A stretch of DNA of 64,000 nt from Methanospirillum sp. (GTDB taxonomy: Archaea; Halobacteriota; Methanomicrobia; Methanomicrobiales; Methanospirillaceae), in NCBI GenBank assembly GCA_012728895.1, contig JAAYEG010000040.1, positions 1 to 64,000 of the forward strand, given 5' to 3'. This document shows positions 1-9,372 of this stretch, piece by piece (within the stretch, counting starts at the first letter, position 1; every line of letters begins with the position of its first letter). Both the position numbers and the translations under genes were made by a program. A model generated the notes under the pieces. The model was not told the origin of the DNA. It saw nothing but the letters and a program-made list of their open reading frames with translations, and ran no database searches.

Positions 1-73
1 CATGATCCCGCAGATAGGTTTCAGCGGCCTCTTCGTCACCGGTGTATCGACCTAAGTCGACGAGGGATACCAT
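1..73 (-). CDS. N-terminal fragment of a CDS running off the left edge (MVSLVDLGRYTGDEEAAETYLRDH...)
   Basis: Open frame on minus strand from ATG (complement of cat at 71-73) to the window edge, divergent from the 131 CDS; too short to identify. Confidence 0.4.
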   Translation of the reverse strand, partial: MVSLVDLGRYTGDEEAAETYLRDH

Positions 74-130
74 ACGTCCACCGTCTCATTCATCATATGA
101 AGGTGGCATTAATTAAAGAATCGCCTAAAA

Positions 131-952
131 ATGTTCATTGACGAGAGATTGGTCCGAAAAGGAGACCTTAATGAAAAGATGGAGGCGAAATTCAAAGTTT
201 CCGATTTGAAATCTCTATCTAAAGAACGAAACTTGCCTTCCACCGGAAAGAAGGCAGCTCTCATCGATCGATTGATACAATCAGATCGACTCGGTATGGA
301 ATCGTTGGTGTCTAATATTGAAATACTAACATGCACCGATGATGGAAGAGCTATCGCCGAGGAGTTTATCACGAGGGAGGAGGAGCTCAAGAGCAGGGTC
401 GAAAAGAAGACTGTTGGATTGTTGAAAGAAGGGAAGTACCGAGAAGCGATATCTGCGGTTGCAGATTATCGTGGACCCCCCAAGGAAATCAAAGACAGAT
501 CGGGAATGGTATTTGGAATGCAGAATCCTGAGAGGGACGAAGCACAATTGAAGACGATATTCTCGAAGACACCATCGACGTTACAATCTCTGAATGACGA
601 ACAACTAAATGCCCTCCGTATCGCCGCAGGAATGATGGTGATTTGGGGTTCCAATAACGGGAAAAAATGGTTGCCCGAAGACTTTTCGAATCCTTCAAAC
701 ATCTCTGTGGAAGCCGCGATGAGAACGTTACTTTCCCATGGAGTGTTCCTGGAAAATATACAGAGATACAAAAAAGCGGGTGTCAAATTTGTAAGAATAT
801 TATCTGCAGGAACCTTGTCCTGCGAATATTGCAGGAAACACGAAGGCAGAGTGTACCCAATTGATCAGGTAATCGCTTTACCCAACCCAGAATGTACGCA
901 TGAGATGGGTTGCCGCTGTTGTCTCGTCGCGGAAATTGAAATTCCAAAGTAA
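131..952 (+). CDS. SAP-domain protein with C-terminal phage minor-head (SPP1 gp7/MuF)-like cysteine motif
   Basis: 273 aa ORF; 'FKVSDLKSLSKERNLPSTGKKAALIDRLIQ' resembles a SAP helix-extension-helix; C-terminus 'LSCEYCRKHEGRVYPIDQVIALPNPECTHEMGCRCC' resembles the Cys/His tail of phage head morphogenesis proteins. Confidence 0.65.
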   Translation: MFIDERLVRKGDLNEKMEAKFKVSDLKSLSKERNLPSTGKKAALIDRLIQSDRLGMESLVSNIEILTCTDDGRAIAEEFITREEELKSRVEKKTVGLLKEGKYREAISAVADYRGPPKEIKDRSGMVFGMQNPERDEAQLKTIFSKTPSTLQSLNDEQLNALRIAAGMMVIWGSNNGKKWLPEDFSNPSNISVEAAMRTLLSHGVFLENIQRYKKAGVKFVRILSAGTLSCEYCRKHEGRVYPIDQVIALPNPECTHEMGCRCCLVAEIEIPK

Positions 953-1150
953 TCGATAAATAGTCACGGGTTTTCAGAGATACAATAACGGACGATATCG
1001 CAGATAGTAGCCCCGGGAGCCATACAGACGAATATAGCGGCCCGTGGCGCCCCGATCATCGCCGTGGTCGATGGTCCGGGCCGGCACGTCCGGAATCATG
1101 GCAGAAGGAAACCCCTCTCATTTTAAAGAAGGGGAGATTCCGTGGCACCG

Positions 1151-1522
1151 TCAGGCGCCGACGAGCGCGTACTTGACCTTGAGTTCGTCCCAGTACGGGT
1201 CGTTCATCAGGAGGTCGAGGCCCGCGTTCATCGTCGCGAGAAGGTTCGCGTCGTCTTTCCGGACCGCGATCCCGTACTCCTCCTTCGTGTCGATCTCGTG
1301 GATGATCTTCGCGTCCAGCTGGCTGATGATGTTGACCGTCGGAGGCGTGTCGTAGACGGTCGCGTCGACCTGCCTGTTCATCAGGGCCGAGATCGCGAGC
1401 GGGAAATTGCCGAACGATTTGAGGTTCGAGGCTGGCATCTTCCCGGTGGCGATCAGGTTGTCCTGGACCCACCACCACCCGGTCGTCCCAAACTGGGAGC
1501 CGATCACGATCCTGCCGGACAT
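1151..1522 (-). pseudogene. Remnant (C-terminal lobe) of a bacterial-type solute-binding protein family 3 / PBP2
   Basis: 123 aa 'GRIVIGSQFGTTGWWWVQDNL...MNRQVDATVYDTPPTVNII...YGIAVRKDDANLLATMNAGLDLLMNDPYWDELKVKY' matches the C-terminal half of SBP_bac_3 proteins; no signal peptide or N-lobe; in-frame stop at about 1535-1537. Confidence 0.65.
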
Positions 1523-1694
1523 CTCACAGGGTCGTCAGAAGGACGGGATCCGTCTGACCGACGTACCTCTCCAACGAGGCGAGCTCGACGGGGAGTTGGC
1601 GGTTTCCTCGCGACTGCCGGGGGGCACGGCGACGTCGAGCGGGGGTTCGATAGGACGGCCCGGCTCGATACCCGGGACGAAGAGGTTGCCCGGC

Positions 1695-3896
1695 TCAGCT
1701 GCACCCGCTCCAGCCGCAGTGCTTGCAGATCCCCTGGTTGCACCCCTCGCCGAAGTCCAGGGGGGCCCGGCACTCGGGGCAGAGCCGCTTCTCGTCGACC
1801 TTCCGGATCTCCCAATCCCTGAGGGTCGTGATGCTCTCGTTCCTCGCCGAGAGCTCGATGCAGCGCCCGACCACGTCGGCGCAGGAGTGCCCCTCGGCGG
1901 ACGGGTTCTTGATCGCGGAGATGCAGTAGACCTTCGCAAACTGCCGGACGAACTTGTGGTACGGGACGCCGTTCTGGAGCCCGGTGCTGATCGCCCGCCC
2001 AATCGCGTTGCTGTTCGCCTCGCATCCTCCCTGCCCGACCGTCCGGATGAAGACCTCGATCGGCTGGCCGTCAAGCAGGTTCACGGTGACGTAGAGCCGG
2101 CAGCACCCCGACTGGCAGAGGTACGTCCGGCCCGCGAGCTCCTTGGGCCGGTCGATCGGGAGCCGGGGGACCTGCTCGGGGAGGCTCCCGTTCGCGGCCG
2201 TCCCGGCGGCGACGGGCTCCGTCTCCTTGAGGGCGAGCACGACCGTCTCCCGGCTCCCGGTGCGGTAGATCGTGATCCCCTTGAGACCGAGCCGCCAGGC
2301 CATCAGGAGCGCCTCCTCGCAGTCCTCCCTGGTCGCCGAGGCGGGCATGTTGATGGTCTTGCTGATCGAGGCGTGGACGTGCTTCTGGAAGCTCGCCTGC
2401 ATCAGGACGTGGTCGCGCCACGAGATGTCGAGCGCGGTCCTGAAGAGTGCTCGGAACTCGTCCGGGAGCCAGGCGACGTCCTGGACCGTGCCGGTCTCGT
2501 GGACGTGGGCGATCGTCTCCTCGAGCCGCCTCGCCCGCTCCTCCTCGGGGAGGCCCAGGCCCGCGACGGCCCGGCCGAGCGCCTCCCGGAAGACCGGGTT
2601 CACGATCACGAAGGTCTTCCCGACCGTGTTCTTCCTGGTGTAGGCGAACGAGAAGACCGGCTCGATCCCGCTCGAGCAGCCGGCGAGCAGGGAGATCGTC
2701 CCGGTGGGGGCGACCGTCGTCACCGCGGCGTTCCGGACGGATACCTCTCTCCAGACGCTCCCCTCCCAGGCAGGGAACGGCCCCAGCGCCACCGCGCGCC
2801 GGTGCGATTCGTCGACCGCGGCATCGTTTATTAGCCGCATCACCCCCTCGCACCAGGCCCTCCCCTCGTCCGAGTCGTAGCGGAGGCCCAGCATCAGCAT
2901 CGCGTCGTGGACCCCCATCACGCCCAGGCCGATCTTCCGGGTCCGCTTCGTCGCCTCCTCGATCTCGGGGATCGGGTAGACGTTCCGTTCCACGACCAGG
3001 TCCAGGAACCGGGCGGCCATCCGGGCGGTCTCTTCGACCCCGTCCCTGTCGAGGGCGCCGTCACGGACGAAGGCGGCGAGGTTGATGCTCCCGAGCACGC
3101 AGCTCTCGTAGGGGAGGAGCGGCTGCTCGCCGCAGGGGTTCGTGATCTCGATGGGGCCGAGGTCCGGCGTCGGGTTGTGCCGGTTGATCTCGTCGTAGAA
3201 GAGCACCCCCGGCTCCCCGTTCCGCCAGATCCCGTCGACGATCCCCGTCCAGATCCGGCCCACCGTGACCTCCTCCCCGGTGACGGGGTGGACGATCCAG
3301 ACGGTCTCGAGCTCGCGTCCCGCGACCAGGTCCATGAACCGGTCGTTCACCATCACCGAGATGTTGAAGTTCGCGACCTCGCCCTCCTCGTGCTTCATCC
3401 CGATGAACGCCAGGATGTCGGGATGCCAGACGTTCAGGATCCCCATGTTCGCCCCCCGGCGGCGCCCGCCCTGCTTGATCACGTCGGTCGCGGCGTTGAA
3501 GACCCGGATGAACGAGATCGGTCCCGAGGCGACCCCGTCCGTTGACTGCACGCTCGAGCCCTCCGGCCGTATCTGCGAGAAGTTGTAGCCGGTCCCCCCG
3601 CCCGTCTTGTGGATGATAGCGCCGTGCTTCATAGCGTCGAAGATCCCGTCGATCGAGTCGGGGACCGGCAGGGTGAAGCAGGCCGAGAGCTGGCCGATCT
3701 CCGTCCCGGCGTTCATCAGGGTCGGGGAGTTCGGGAGGAACCGGAGGCTCCGCATCGCCTCGAAGAAGGCCGCCCGGTCCCGGTCGTCCTCCGCGACGGC
3801 ATCGGCGACGCGCCGGCAGATCTCCTCGAAGGTCGTTTCCCCTTTCCGCAGGTACCGCGCGGAGAGGATACTGTCGACAACAGGTGATGTGGTCAT
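1695..3896 (-). CDS. nrdJ: Adenosylcobalamin-dependent (class II) ribonucleoside-diphosphate reductase
   Basis: 733 aa; RNR motifs 'NSPTLMNAG', 'TGGGTGYNFSQIRPEGS', 'NPCGEQPLLPYESCVLGSINL', 'APTGTISLLAGCSSGIEPVFSFAYTR'; C-terminal Zn-ribbon 'CPECRAPLDFGEGCNQGICKHCGWSGC'. Confidence 0.95.
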   Translation of the reverse strand: MTTSPVVDSILSARYLRKGETTFEEICRRVADAVAEDDRDRAAFFEAMRSLRFLPNSPTLMNAGTEIGQLSACFTLPVPDSIDGIFDAMKHGAIIHKTGGGTGYNFSQIRPEGSSVQSTDGVASGPISFIRVFNAATDVIKQGGRRRGANMGILNVWHPDILAFIGMKHEEGEVANFNISVMVNDRFMDLVAGRELETVWIVHPVTGEEVTVGRIWTGIVDGIWRNGEPGVLFYDEINRHNPTPDLGPIEITNPCGEQPLLPYESCVLGSINLAAFVRDGALDRDGVEETARMAARFLDLVVERNVYPIPEIEEATKRTRKIGLGVMGVHDAMLMLGLRYDSDEGRAWCEGVMRLINDAAVDESHRRAVALGPFPAWEGSVWREVSVRNAAVTTVAPTGTISLLAGCSSGIEPVFSFAYTRKNTVGKTFVIVNPVFREALGRAVAGLGLPEEERARRLEETIAHVHETGTVQDVAWLPDEFRALFRTALDISWRDHVLMQASFQKHVHASISKTINMPASATREDCEEALLMAWRLGLKGITIYRTGSRETVVLALKETEPVAAGTAANGSLPEQVPRLPIDRPKELAGRTYLCQSGCCRLYVTVNLLDGQPIEVFIRTVGQGGCEANSNAIGRAISTGLQNGVPYHKFVRQFAKVYCISAIKNPSAEGHSCADVVGRCIELSARNESITTLRDWEIRKVDEKRLCPECRAPLDFGEGCNQGICKHCGWSGCS

Positions 3897-4282
3897 GGAA
3901 CCGTCGTGCCTCGCGCTGGTTGATCCGTACCGGGCCGACGGGAGGACCGTCCCCGTCCGCCGCCGCGGATGCCGGGGTGCCGCCGTGCGGCGGAGGATCC
4001 CGGCAGGATAGATCTAATTTCGTGCGGGGGTAGATAGTCGATGTGCCCGGGGCACCCCCTCGGCCCGGGCCTCCCGCGGGGCCGCGGAACCCGGGCCTGG
4101 CCCCCCGCCGGCCCCCCTCCTCCGGCGATGGGCCGTTTCACGCCCCCTGCCAGCCCGGAGCCCCCCAGGAGCCCGTGCCGGCGCCGCGCGCCAACCGCAG
4201 GACTGGCCCGTCGCCGGTTCCCACGGGCGCTCCCTGTTTGCCAGCGGGATGCCGGGAGACCGCGCCGTACCCGCGGGGTTCC

Positions 4283-4744
4283 TCAGGACCCGTGGATCAG
4301 CTCATCGACGATCCCGCGCCCTGCAGGGTCGTCCGCGAACGTGGCCTCGACGATCGCCCGCTCCTCGTCGCCGCCGATCGTCGAGAGCGCGGCCGCGGCC
4401 ATCCACCGGCAGCACTCGTTCTCGCTGCGGAGGTTCTCCATTAGCGTGGGAACCGCCCGCCGGTCGCCGATCCTCTCGAGGGCCCAGATCGCCGGGGCCC
4501 GCGTCGTCGTGTTTCCGTCGAGGGCCGCCACCATCAGGGCCTCGACCGCCGGCGGGCCGATCCGCTCGAGCGCGATCGCGCCCCTCCAGCGCATCTCGCG
4601 GTGGCTCGATCCCAGCAGGGGCGCGACGGCGAGGATCGCCGCCTCCCCCACGCAGCCGAGCTCCTCGGCCGCGTCGAGCATCTCCCAGGTGGTGCCCTGC
4701 ACCAGCCTCGAGACGAGGTTGTTGACCCGGTGTTGCTGCTCCAT
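4283..4744 (-). CDS. HEAT-repeat domain protein
   Basis: 153 aa from MEQQHRV; HEAT/PBS-lyase-like repeats 'WRGAIALERIGPPAVEALMVAALDG', 'PAIWALERIGDRRAVPTLMENLRSE'; a start at 5233 is unlikely. Confidence 0.8.
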   Translation of the reverse strand: MEQQHRVNNLVSRLVQGTTWEMLDAAEELGCVGEAAILAVAPLLGSSHREMRWRGAIALERIGPPAVEALMVAALDGNTTTRAPAIWALERIGDRRAVPTLMENLRSENECCRWMAAAALSTIGGDEERAIVEATFADDPAGRGIVDELIHGS

Positions 4745-4967
4745 CTCTCCTCTCCCCTCCTCAGTGCCGATTCGTATCGACATCCTCCCTGTCCACGCTG
4801 TGGATAATAGAGATTTGCCCCCCGACAATGCACGGCAATCCTGACGGGCAATCCGCGCCGGCGGATCCGCGGGGGGATTCGCCGGCGCGCCACGGACGGC
4901 GCGCGTTCCCGGGCCGGCGACCCTCCGTCGCTCCAGGGCCCCGGGCGGGTCGCCCCGGCATGACCGC

Positions 4968-5246
4968 TCAGAACGGGACGGGCAGGATCGCCTCGTCGAT
5001 TCGGATCGGCCGCCGCTCGGCGCGGAGCTGGCCGCCATCGACCACGAACCCGGCCCGGGCGAGGACCTCCTCGAGCCTCCCCTCGGCAGAGACGGCGTCC
5101 AGCCGCCGGCGAACGGCGGCCAGCGCTCCCTCTCGCGCGTCCTCGGGAGAGCCGCCGGTCGCTTCGCACCCGAACTCGGGGCAGACGGCCAGGAACCCGC
5201 CGCCGGAACGGTAGATGACGATGCTGACCGCAAGGTCCGCGATCAC
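4968..5246 (-). CDS. HicB-like (DUF1902/UPF0150) small protein
   Basis: GTG start; 'VIADLAVSIVIYRSGGGFLAVCPEFGCEATGGSPEDAREGALAAVRRRLDAV' typical HicB N-terminal fold; longer ORF upstream is low complexity. Confidence 0.6.
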   Translation of the reverse strand: MIADLAVSIVIYRSGGGFLAVCPEFGCEATGGSPEDAREGALAAVRRRLDAVSAEGRLEEVLARAGFVVDGGQLRAERRPIRIDEAILPVPF

Positions 5247-5488
5247 CGGTCCCTCCCCTCGCCCGCTGTCCGGCTCCCGGCGGGAACCGGGGCTTCCGCT
5301 CGCCGTTGGGCCCCTCTCCGTGTGGGATCGAGGGAGAGGTGCCCGGGATCGCCGGCATCTGCGGCCCCGGCATCGATCGATCCTGAACTCCCGCGCATCG
5401 TCCTCTTCCGGCAACCGGGCCGCGGCACGTGGCCGGGCGGTCCCCTCTCGCTCCCCCGCTCCCGCCTGCGCCCGGGGGCAGGCGTCCT

Positions 5489-5971
5489 TCAGGCGATCGG
5501 GACGTAGATCTCGGTCAGGATCTCACCCGGCTCGACCTCGTGCGGATCGTTCAGATAGGCCTCCCTGATCGGTCCAACGATCCGGAGGTCCCGTTCGGCG
5601 ATCCAGGCGAAGAGCCGCTCGTAGACGGGGGGCATCTCCTCGTACGGGCCGTGATGCACCGCCTTCGCGAACCGCCCGCCGGAAAGGTCGTAGTAGGCGA
5701 TCTCTCCCTCGGTCTTCACCCGGTTCGCCACCGGGAACGCGACCTCCAGCTCGAGCTCCCCGGGCTCCGTCGCCTGGCCGGCATCGCCGGCGAGGGTCTC
5801 CGGGTAGAGGGCGACGGGTGGCCCGATCGGGATGCCGCCTTTCTCCAGGATCAGGGTGCAGACCTCCCCCAGCATCGCGGGGATGAACATGGATATCTCC
5901 GAAAAATTCCCCCGGCGTTTGAGGCCTACCACTGTCTGGGCAGGCAGCTCGACGATCTCGATCTCGTCCAT
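5489..5971 (-). CDS. GyrI-like / AraC effector-binding domain protein
   Basis: 'MDEIEIVELPAQTVVGLKRRGNFSEI...GRFAKAVHHGPYEEMPPVYERLFAWIAERDLRIVGPIREAYLNDPHEVEPGEILTEIYVPI'; upstream ATG at 6004 also possible. Confidence 0.85.
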   Translation of the reverse strand: MDEIEIVELPAQTVVGLKRRGNFSEISMFIPAMLGEVCTLILEKGGIPIGPPVALYPETLAGDAGQATEPGELELEVAFPVANRVKTEGEIAYYDLSGGRFAKAVHHGPYEEMPPVYERLFAWIAERDLRIVGPIREAYLNDPHEVEPGEILTEIYVPIA

Positions 5972-6054
5972 GGCCAACCGGTGGGCGGCGGCAGAGATAA
6001 GCATGGCGGCACTGGCGGCGCCGGGAGGGGCGGCCCCTCGTCCCGCTCCCCCCG

Positions 6055-6621
6055 TCAGCGGAGGATCCGGGCGAGCTGGACCAGGTCGAGGTAGCCGTCG
6101 TCGGTCCGGAAGCCGGCCCGCCGGACCCCTTCTTGCTCGAACCCGCAACCGGCGAAGAGGTGCAGCGAGCGCTGGTTCCCGGCGACGACGAGCACCTCGA
6201 GGCGGACGAGCCCCCGGCGGGCCGCCTCGTCCACCATCGCCCTGATGCCCCGTCCCGCGAGCCCGCGACCCCACCAGGCCGAGTCCAGGTAGACGAAGAG
6301 CGAGGCGGTGTGGCCGAGCCGCGACGAGGGGTCGGCGGGGATCAGCCCGACCGAGCCCGCCACGGCCCCGTCGACCCGGAGGGCCCACCACGCCCCCTCC
6401 TGCTCCCGGATGTAACGGAGGAAGTCCAGGGTCCGGTCGAGCGGGACCGGCGGGGCCAGGTCGAGGAACCGGGCGACCTCGGGGTCGTTGACCAGCCGGT
6501 TCAGGGCACGGACGTCGTCCTCGGTGACGGGGCTGATCCGGAATCCCGCCGGCAGCCCCTCCCGTTCCCCCGGGTCCCCGTTCGAATCGTCTCCCTCCCG
6601 CGGCCTGGCGACCGGTATCAT
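6055..6621 (-). CDS. GNAT family N-acetyltransferase
   Basis: 'MIPVARPREG...FLFVYLDSAWWGRGLAGRGIRAMVDEAARRGLVRLEVLVVAGNQRSLHLFAGCGFEQEGVRR' GNAT motif A/B. Confidence 0.85.
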   Translation of the reverse strand: MIPVARPREGDDSNGDPGEREGLPAGFRISPVTEDDVRALNRLVNDPEVARFLDLAPPVPLDRTLDFLRYIREQEGAWWALRVDGAVAGSVGLIPADPSSRLGHTASLFVYLDSAWWGRGLAGRGIRAMVDEAARRGLVRLEVLVVAGNQRSLHLFAGCGFEQEGVRRAGFRTDDGYLDLVQLARILR

Positions 6622-8111
6622 CGGCTCTTTCCCAGCGATCCCAGGATGCCCCGGACGAGCTGGCGGCCGAGCTGCCCGCCGATCCCGCGCGCCGCGCTCT
6701 TGGCGAAGGTCCCGATCACCTCGCCCGCTTCCGCGTCGCCACGCCGTGTGCGCGGCGCCCTCTTCGGGACCGGCGCCTCTCCCGGAGGTTCGGGCTCGGG
6801 GACCCGTGCGGCGAGGGCTTCGTAGGCCGAGACCCGGTCGACGACCTTCTCGTAGAGGCCGGCGACCGGAGAGGCGCGGCGGACCGCGCTCCGCTCCTCG
6901 GGCGAGAGCGGGGCGAGCCGGCTCTGCGGCGGCAGGACGAAGGCGCGCTCGACCGGCGTCGGGACCCCGTCCCTGTCGAGCACCGAGACAAGCGCCTCGC
7001 CGACCCCGAGCTCGGTGATCGCGGTCACGGTGTCGACCCCCGGGTTCTGCCGGAGGGTCTCGGCCGCCGTCCGCACCGCGCGCTGGTCCTTGGGGGTGAA
7101 GGCGCGCAGGGCGTGCTGGACCCGGTTCCCGAGCTGGCCGAGCACGCTCTCGGGGATGTCGAGCGGGGACTGGGTCACGAACCAGACCCCGACCCCCTTC
7201 GACCGGATCAGCCGGACCACCTGCTCGATCCGGTCGAGCAGCACCTTCGGCGCGTCGTCGAAGAGGAGGTGGGCCTCGTCGAAGAAGACGACGATCCGCG
7301 GCCGCTCGGGGTCGCCGACCTCGGGCAGGTTCTCGTAGAGCTCCGAGAGGATGTAGAGGAGCAGGGTCGAGTAGAGGCGCGGGGCCTTCATCAGCTGGTC
7401 GGCCGCGAGGACGCTCACCGTGCCGCGCCCGTCGGGGGTCACGCGCATCAGGTCCTCGAGGCGGAGCGCGGGCTCGCCGAAGAGGGAGGCCCCGCCCTCC
7501 TGCTCGAGGGTGAGGAGCCCGCGCTGGATCGCCCCGATGCTGGAGGTCGCCAGGTTGCCGTACCGGGCCCGGTATCCAGAGGCGTTCTCGCTGACGTGGG
7601 CGAGGACCGCGCGGAGGTCCTTGAGGTCGAGCAGGAGCAGCCCCGCATCGTCCGCGATCGCGAAGACAGCCGCGAGGACGCCGGTCTGGACCTCGTTCAG
7701 GTCCAGGATCCTTGAGAAGAGAAGCGGCCCGATCTCCGAGACCGTGGTCCGGACGGGGTGGCCCTCGTTCCCGAAGACGTCCCAGAAGACCGCCGGGACG
7801 CCGTCGTACCGGAAGTCCTGGAGGTTGAGCCGGGCGATCCGCTCGATGACCTTCGGGGTCGGTTCGCCGGGCACGGCGAGCCCCGATAGGTCCCCCTTGA
7901 TGTCCGCGAGCAGAACCGGGATCCCGGCCCGCGAGAACTGCTCGGAGAGCACCCGGAGGGTGACGGTCTTGCCCGTTCCCGTGGCCCCGGTCACCAGGCC
8001 GTGCCGGTTCAGCATCCGGGGCAGCACGCCGATCTGCCGGTCGCCGACCGCGATCGCGAGGGGTTCCTGGGAGGATGGCATAGGCTGACAGACAGTATCG
8101 GCGGTCGCCAC
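6618..8111 (-). CDS. HerA/FtsK-like ATPase, DUF853 (YjgR) family
   Basis: Walker A 'VTGATGTGKTVTLR', 'VLLADIKGDLSGLA', Walker B 'RIVVFFDEAHLLFDDA', 'VGVWFVTQSPLDIPESVLGQLGNRVQHALRAFTPKDQ'; likely start at 8081 or 8111. Confidence 0.9.
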   Translation of the reverse strand: MATADTVCQPMPSSQEPLAIAVGDRQIGVLPRMLNRHGLVTGATGTGKTVTLRVLSEQFSRAGIPVLLADIKGDLSGLAVPGEPTPKVIERIARLNLQDFRYDGVPAVFWDVFGNEGHPVRTTVSEIGPLLFSRILDLNEVQTGVLAAVFAIADDAGLLLLDLKDLRAVLAHVSENASGYRARYGNLATSSIGAIQRGLLTLEQEGGASLFGEPALRLEDLMRVTPDGRGTVSVLAADQLMKAPRLYSTLLLYILSELYENLPEVGDPERPRIVVFFDEAHLLFDDAPKVLLDRIEQVVRLIRSKGVGVWFVTQSPLDIPESVLGQLGNRVQHALRAFTPKDQRAVRTAAETLRQNPGVDTVTAITELGVGEALVSVLDRDGVPTPVERAFVLPPQSRLAPLSPEERSAVRRASPVAGLYEKVVDRVSAYEALAARVPEPEPPGEAPVPKRAPRTRRGDAEAGEVIGTFAKSAARGIGGQLGRQLVRGILGSLGKSR

Positions 8112-8132
8112 GATAAAACCGGCCCCCCACCT

Positions 8133-8546
8133 TCAGGCGAAGGCGATCTGGACCGCGGTCGGGTAGCGCGCGACGAGCCCGAAGGCGATCGCCCGTCCGA
8201 TCCAGGCCTGCCCGTCCCGGAACTCGCGGAGGTGCGAGATCTCGCCGAGGGCCTGCAGGGCCTCGAACGCGGAGGGGTCCGTGAGGCTGCAGCTGTCGGG
8301 CACGTCCGCCCGGGCGAAGAGCAGGACCGGGAGCCTCAGACGGCGGGCGAGCCCGTGCGGCAGCCGGTCGTTGAGCGACCGGAGGACGGCGGGGTCGTAG
8401 CGGTACTCGTCGCCGCCCCGCGTGACCGAGACCGGCCGGTCGGCAGCGAGCAGGGCCGCGAGGGTCGGGCGCTCGGCCGCGACCCCGTCGTTCATGCGGT
8501 TGGCCTCGAGCCGGAGCCAGCGCCGGAGGACGCGGTCGTCGTACAT
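8133..8546 (-). CDS. UPF0216 / DUF61 family protein
   Basis: 'MYDDRVLRRWLRLEANRMNDGVAAERPTLAALLAADRPVSVTRGGDEYRYDPAVLRSL' conserved archaeal family. Confidence 0.8.
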   Translation of the reverse strand: MYDDRVLRRWLRLEANRMNDGVAAERPTLAALLAADRPVSVTRGGDEYRYDPAVLRSLNDRLPHGLARRLRLPVLLFARADVPDSCSLTDPSAFEALQALGEISHLREFRDGQAWIGRAIAFGLVARYPTAVQIAFA

Positions 8547-8622
8547 CCGTGGCAGGTGGTGGGTCCCGGCAGGCTTAATACCGGCGATAGCGTTTTAACC
8601 GGTTCCGTTGAACATACGGGCA

Positions 8623-9306
8623 ATGACGGAGAGTATCACCGGTGAGGCCGTGCGCCAGCGCGACGGGCGGACATTCGGGCTCACGGTCGGGGCCGCCGGG
8701 GGGGTCGTGACCCCGGAGGATCTCGAACGGATCGCCCGCACCGCCCGCGATTTCTCGATCCCGCTCGTCAAACTGACGACCGGCCAGCGTATCGCGCTGC
8801 TCGGGATCGCCGAGGACGACCTGCCCGGCGTCGCCCTGGCTCTCGGGCTCGGCGGGTTCGACTCGCCAGGGCCGTGCCTGAAGTACGTGACGGCCTGCCC
8901 CGGGACCTCGTCCTGCCGGTGGGGTATGCAGGACGCGCTCGCCCTGGCCGCCGCTCTCGAGGCGCGTTTCGCCGGCCGCTCCCTCCCCGGGAAGCTGAAG
9001 ATCGGGGTCTCGGGCTGCACCCGGAACTGCACCAGCTGCTTCTCCCGCGACCTCGGTCTCATCGGCACGGCCAGGGGCTGGACGGTCCTCTTCGGCGGCA
9101 ACGGCGGGCGGCGGCCCAGGAGCGCGGACCTCGCCGGAACGAACCTGGACGGGGCGCAGGCCCTCGACCTCGCCGACAGGCTGGTCGGGCACTACGCAGA
9201 GTACGCCCAAGCGGAGGAGCGGACGGCCCGCTTCGTCGAGCGCGTGGGGTTCGAGTCGATCCGGACCGATGTGCTCCGGTTCGCGCCGTACCTGCCGCTC
9301 GAATAG
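8623..9306 (+). CDS. Small nitrite/sulfite reductase-like (Dsr-LP type) FeS/siroheme protein
   Basis: 'GPCLKYVTACPGTSSCRWGMQD' and 'KIGVSGCTRNCTSCFSRDLGLIG' cysteine clusters of the NiR/SiR family; start ATG 8623 preferred over 8608. Confidence 0.85.
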   Translation: MTESITGEAVRQRDGRTFGLTVGAAGGVVTPEDLERIARTARDFSIPLVKLTTGQRIALLGIAEDDLPGVALALGLGGFDSPGPCLKYVTACPGTSSCRWGMQDALALAAALEARFAGRSLPGKLKIGVSGCTRNCTSCFSRDLGLIGTARGWTVLFGGNGGRRPRSADLAGTNLDGAQALDLADRLVGHYAEYAQAEERTARFVERVGFESIRTDVLRFAPYLPLE

Positions 9307-9372
9307 CCCGGGGGCCCCTTCCCAACCCCTGGCCGGGTAGGGATGTGCGGCTCCGGCCTCTTCGGCCGCTCC

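Noticed and set aside
3897-4282. Possible small genes between nrdJ and the HEAT-repeat gene
   Set aside because: ORFs in all frames are Pro/Arg/Gly-rich and lack domains or ribosome-binding context.
6055-8130. 691-aa minus-strand fusion ORF ending in an acetyltransferase
   Set aside because: N-terminal ~500 aa are an out-of-frame shadow of the HerA/DUF853 gene; the GNAT protein starts at 6621.
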